A stretch of 64,000 nucleotides of DNA from Pogostemon cablin. Its lineage: Eukaryota > Streptophyta > Magnoliopsida > Lamiales > Lamiaceae. The notes beneath the pieces are model-generated. The model did no database searches. It saw only the letters and a list, made by a program, of their open reading frames with translations, and had not been told where the DNA came from. Location: positions 372,001 to 436,000 of the forward strand of contig CM042986.1 in the NCBI GenBank assembly GCA_023678885.1. Direction: 5' to 3'. Each line of letters starts with the position of its first letter. The stretch's first letter is position 1. The translations under genes and the position numbers were made by a program. Positions 61,039 to 64,000 of this stretch are shown piece by piece.

Positions 61039-61640
61039 TATTATTTATTTCCACTAATAACGTATTCTCCATCCATCTCAATAAATGAATTATTTTGCAT
61101 CCCATAAACATACATCTTAGATAACATATTTACTACTCACTTTTTATGTAATAACGTGAATCCCATCAATTTGATAACATATGGAGTACTCCTATGATGA
61201 TATGTCCCAAAAGAAAGATTAAACATTGGATTTTACAAATGGTAATCAAGATTCGGATTATTCTTCCTTAATTTTCTCTTTTCTTTTGTTGATTGGGACA
61301 TTTACATTTCCATTCAAGATCCACTTTTTATTTACTGTCTATCCCTAATCCAACAAACTTCTCTCTAAAGTCAAATCTTTTCTTAAATAATTCGGCCTTC
61401 GCTGCTCATTACTCTTGTTCATGCTACATCCCTGAGATCTGTTTAACCACATTTCTCACTCCAATAATCACTCCTCTCCTTGGATTCTTGCAATTGCCCA
61501 TGTCCCATGTTTCTCTCTCTACCCCCTCTCTCTCTATAATTTTAGATGAGCTTCTGAGAAAGCTTTGAACAGGGTTCACCCAGAGCTTTTCTTGAGCTCT
61601 CAATGCTCTCACACTGCTTATCGCCTTCAAAATATCTTCC
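61039..61640 (+). promoter_or_regulatory. 5' flank of the TMK-like pseudogene
   Basis: A C/T-rich tract with CTCTCTCTACCCCCTCTCTC (61512-61531) and a TATAATTTT just after it (about 61536) precede the former start codon. It is probably the old promoter and leader. Confidence 0.45.
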
Positions 61641-63966
61641 ATGGAGGTTAATTCCCAGATAAGAATTGCTCTGCTTTTTCTTCTCTCTTCTGTTTCCTTT
61701 GTCCGAAGCGCCACGAACCCTGATGATTTAGCCATACTAATCCAGTTCAGAAAGGGGTTGGAAAATGGTGAGCTCTTAAAATGGCCCGACAATGGCGGCG
61801 ACCCCTGTGGCCCTCCTTCTTGGCCTCACATCTACTGTTCCGGCGGCAGGGTTACACAGATTCAGGTACAAGGTTTGGGTTTGAAGGGCCCGTTGCCTGA
61901 GAATTTCAATCACTTGTCTATGTTGCAAAATTTGGGCCTTCAGAAGAACAGTTTTAGTGGGAATTTGCCTTCTTTCAGTGGATTATCTGAATTGAGATAT
62001 GCTTATTTGGACAACAACGAATTTGATACAATCCCATCAGATTTCTTCAATGGGCTTTTGAATTTGGAGGTGTTAGCTTTGGACAACATCCCTCTCAACG
62101 CCACAACTGGGTGGTCGTTGCCCCCTGCGTTGCAGGACTCAGCTCAGCTGAAGAATCTTACATTGATGAACTGCAATTTGGGTGGTTCATTACCTTCATT
62201 TTTAGGAAACATGTCTTCTTTGGAGGTTCTGAAGTTGTCTACCAATCGGCTTACTGGGGAAATCCCGGAGAGTTTTAGGGGTTATTTCTTGGAAATTCTT
62301 TGGTTGAATGATCAAATTGGGGGTATGTCTGGTCCGATCGAGATCGTCGCCAGTATGGTTTCACTCACTAGTCTTTGGCTACATTGGAACCACTTTTTCA
62401 GGTAAAATTCCAGACAACATTGGTGATTTAGTTTCTTTACAGAATCTTAATCTCAATGGAAATGATCTTGTTGGTTTAATTCCTGCTAGCTTGGCAAGTA
62501 TGGCATTACAACATCTGGATTTGAATAATAATAATTTTATGGGACCTGTGCCTAAATTTAAAGTTGTTGAAGTTGTGTGTGCATCAAATCCTTTCTGTGT
62601 TCCTGATCCTGGAGCTCTCTGTGCTCCTGATGTTATGGCACTGTTGGAGTTTCTTGATGGGGTGAATTATCCATCTAGGCTCGTTGGAGCGTGGTTGGGT
62701 AACAATCCATGTAACATGTCTTGGCTAGGTGTAGGTTGTGATCCCAGTGGAAGGATTATCACCTTAAACTTGCCAAAATTTAATCTTTCTGGTACTTTGA
62801 GCCCTTCAGTTGCAAATCTTGATTCTCTTACATCCATACGTTTCGAGTCTAACAATCTATCCGGCTCGATTCCAACAAACTGGACTAGTTTGAAATCTTT
62901 GACACTGTTGGATGTGAGTGAAAACAACATTTCCCCTCCTCTTCCAAGATTTAGTAACAATGTGAAGCTTGTTATAGGAGGGAATTCCTTGTTGGATTCC
63001 AATCCCTCATCTAAGAATAACAGCTCTTCGTCTCAGGGTTCACAAAACAATCCCGGCCCATCTTCATCGGCCTCTGGTTCTGCATCTGCTAATCCTACAA
63101 CTGAATCTGTCGGAGGAAGAGGATCTAAAAAGTTTTATGTGATTGTAGCCCCAGTTGCAAGTTTTGCAGTTCTACTTTGCTTGGTTGTGCCGCTTTCTGT
63201 GTATTTCTGTAAGAAGAAAAAGGAAGGACGAGCTGCTCCTAGCTCCCTCGTGGTTCATCCAAGAGCCCCATCTGATTCGGATAACGCAGTCAAGATTGTG
63301 GTGGCGGATAGCACCAACAGAAGTTTTTCTTCCTTGACTAGTGGCTCTGCTAGTATGAACAGCAGTGAATCTCATGTGATTGAGGCCGGGAATCTGGTCA
63401 TATCGGTTCAAGTTCTTCGTAATGTGACCAAGAATTTCTCTCCCGAGAATGAGCTTGGCCGCGGAGGTTTTGGGGTGGTTTATGAGGGCGAACTGGACGA
63501 CGGTACTAAAATAGCAGTGAAAAGAATGGAAGCGGGAGTAATCAGCAACAAGGCATTGGATGAATTTCGATCAGAGATCGCGGTGCTCTAAAAAGTTCGT
63601 CACAGGCATTTGGTTTCTCTTTTGGGGTATTCTGTGGAAGGGAACGAAAGAATTCTGGTTTATGAGCACGTCACAGGGTGCTCTTAGCAAGCATCTTTTT
63701 AACTGGAAGAAATTCCAGTTAGAGCCTCTTTCTTGGAAAAGGAGGCTAAATATTGCCCTTGATGTTGCTCGAGGAATGGAGTACCTTCATACCTTAGCAC
63801 ATCAGAGCTTCATTCATCGAGACCTTAAGTCTTCGAATATCTTACTTGGTGATGATTTTCGAGCAAAAGTATCCGACTTTGGTCTTGTGAAACTTGCTCC
63901 CGATGGAGAGGTCTGTCGTCACACGCCTTGCCGGGACTTTTTGATACCTAGCACCAGAATATGCTG
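61641..63966 (+). pseudogene. TMK-type LRR receptor kinase pseudogene, partial
   Basis: TMK kinases are plasma-membrane LRR receptor kinases active in auxin signalling. Domains in order: a signal peptide (about 23 residues ending FVRSA), LRR cap GGDPCGPPSWPHIYC, LRRs, the inter-LRR linker with WLGNNPCNMSWLGVGC, further LRRs, a Ser/Asn-rich stretch, a membrane segment (FYVIVAPVASFAVLLCLVVP), and a kinase domain with GRGGFGVV, AVKRM, HRDLKSSN and DFGLVK. The exon would end at 63966 before GTAAG, matching the known TMK intron. Lesions: an extra T in the run 62394-62398, TAA at 63589-63591, a 2-base loss near 63670, another near 63911, and TGA at 63942-63944 where the family has Gly. The remaining kinase part lies outside the window. 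It cannot encode an active receptor; a truncated ectodomain of about 254 residues is the longest product from the original ATG. Confidence 0.9.
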
Positions 63967-64000
63967 GTAAGCGAACTTAAACATTGATCTGTGTATATAT

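Noticed and set aside
62667..63002. 111-codon minus-strand frame
   Set aside because: Antisense shadow of the TMK-like LRR region.

Overview
The window is nuclear DNA of a flowering plant. The genes have short exons with GT..AG introns, a chloroplast-lipid gene (DGD1) has the normal plant exon structure, and most of the rest is AT-rich spacer filled with plant-type transposable elements. A eudicot is likely. I suspect an asterid (perhaps Lamiales), but nothing here proves it.

Only two protein-coding genes look intact: DGD1 (29723-33915, minus; seven exons, 805 codons, digalactosyldiacylglycerol synthase of the chloroplast envelope) and an LRAT/NC-domain thiol-hydrolase-fold gene of the LEAD-SENSITIVE1 type (44880-46482, plus; three exons, 258 codons). 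Two more gene-sized loci are broken. One is an intron-bearing SYF1 spliceosome-factor pseudogene (40256-43936) with two nonsense codons and a 4-base deletion. The other is a TMK-type LRR receptor-kinase pseudogene (61641 to the window end) with three frameshifts and two nonsense codons.

Mobile DNA, left to right: an edge-cut TA-flanked MITE (1-246); a composite Mutator-type MITE with a 9-bp target duplication (2061-2839); a LINE 3' remnant (about 4845-5246); a full-length dead Copia element on the minus strand (7548-15086, TSD TAATA) with a solo LTR of a second family nested in its pol region (9666-11108, TSD ACAAT); a foldback array (15353-16075); several TA-flanked MITEs; a 5'-truncated LINE (34594-37112); a 309-bp TRIM (38015-38323); two hAT-type MITEs with perfect 8-bp TSDs (38640-39506 and 46798-47288); and a MULE-type MITE with a 9-bp TSD (49994-50243).

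The most interesting region is 52366-60582. It has the hallmarks of a non-autonomous Helitron: a TC 5' end with a typical AT-rich start, a 3' end with a perfect 9-bp hairpin, an 8-base spacer and CTAG, and insertion between A and T. Inside, on the same strand, lie exons from two unrelated genes: an AAE13-like malonyl-CoA synthetase and an EMB8-like alpha/beta hydrolase. Their splice sites are retained but their frames are damaged. This looks like gene-fragment capture.

Promoter-like sequence is seen upstream of DGD1, the LRAT gene and the TMK pseudogene. Two further promoter-like islands (22330-22940 and 29130-29235) have no recognisable gene attached. No tRNA, rRNA, CRISPR array or known microRNA was recognised.
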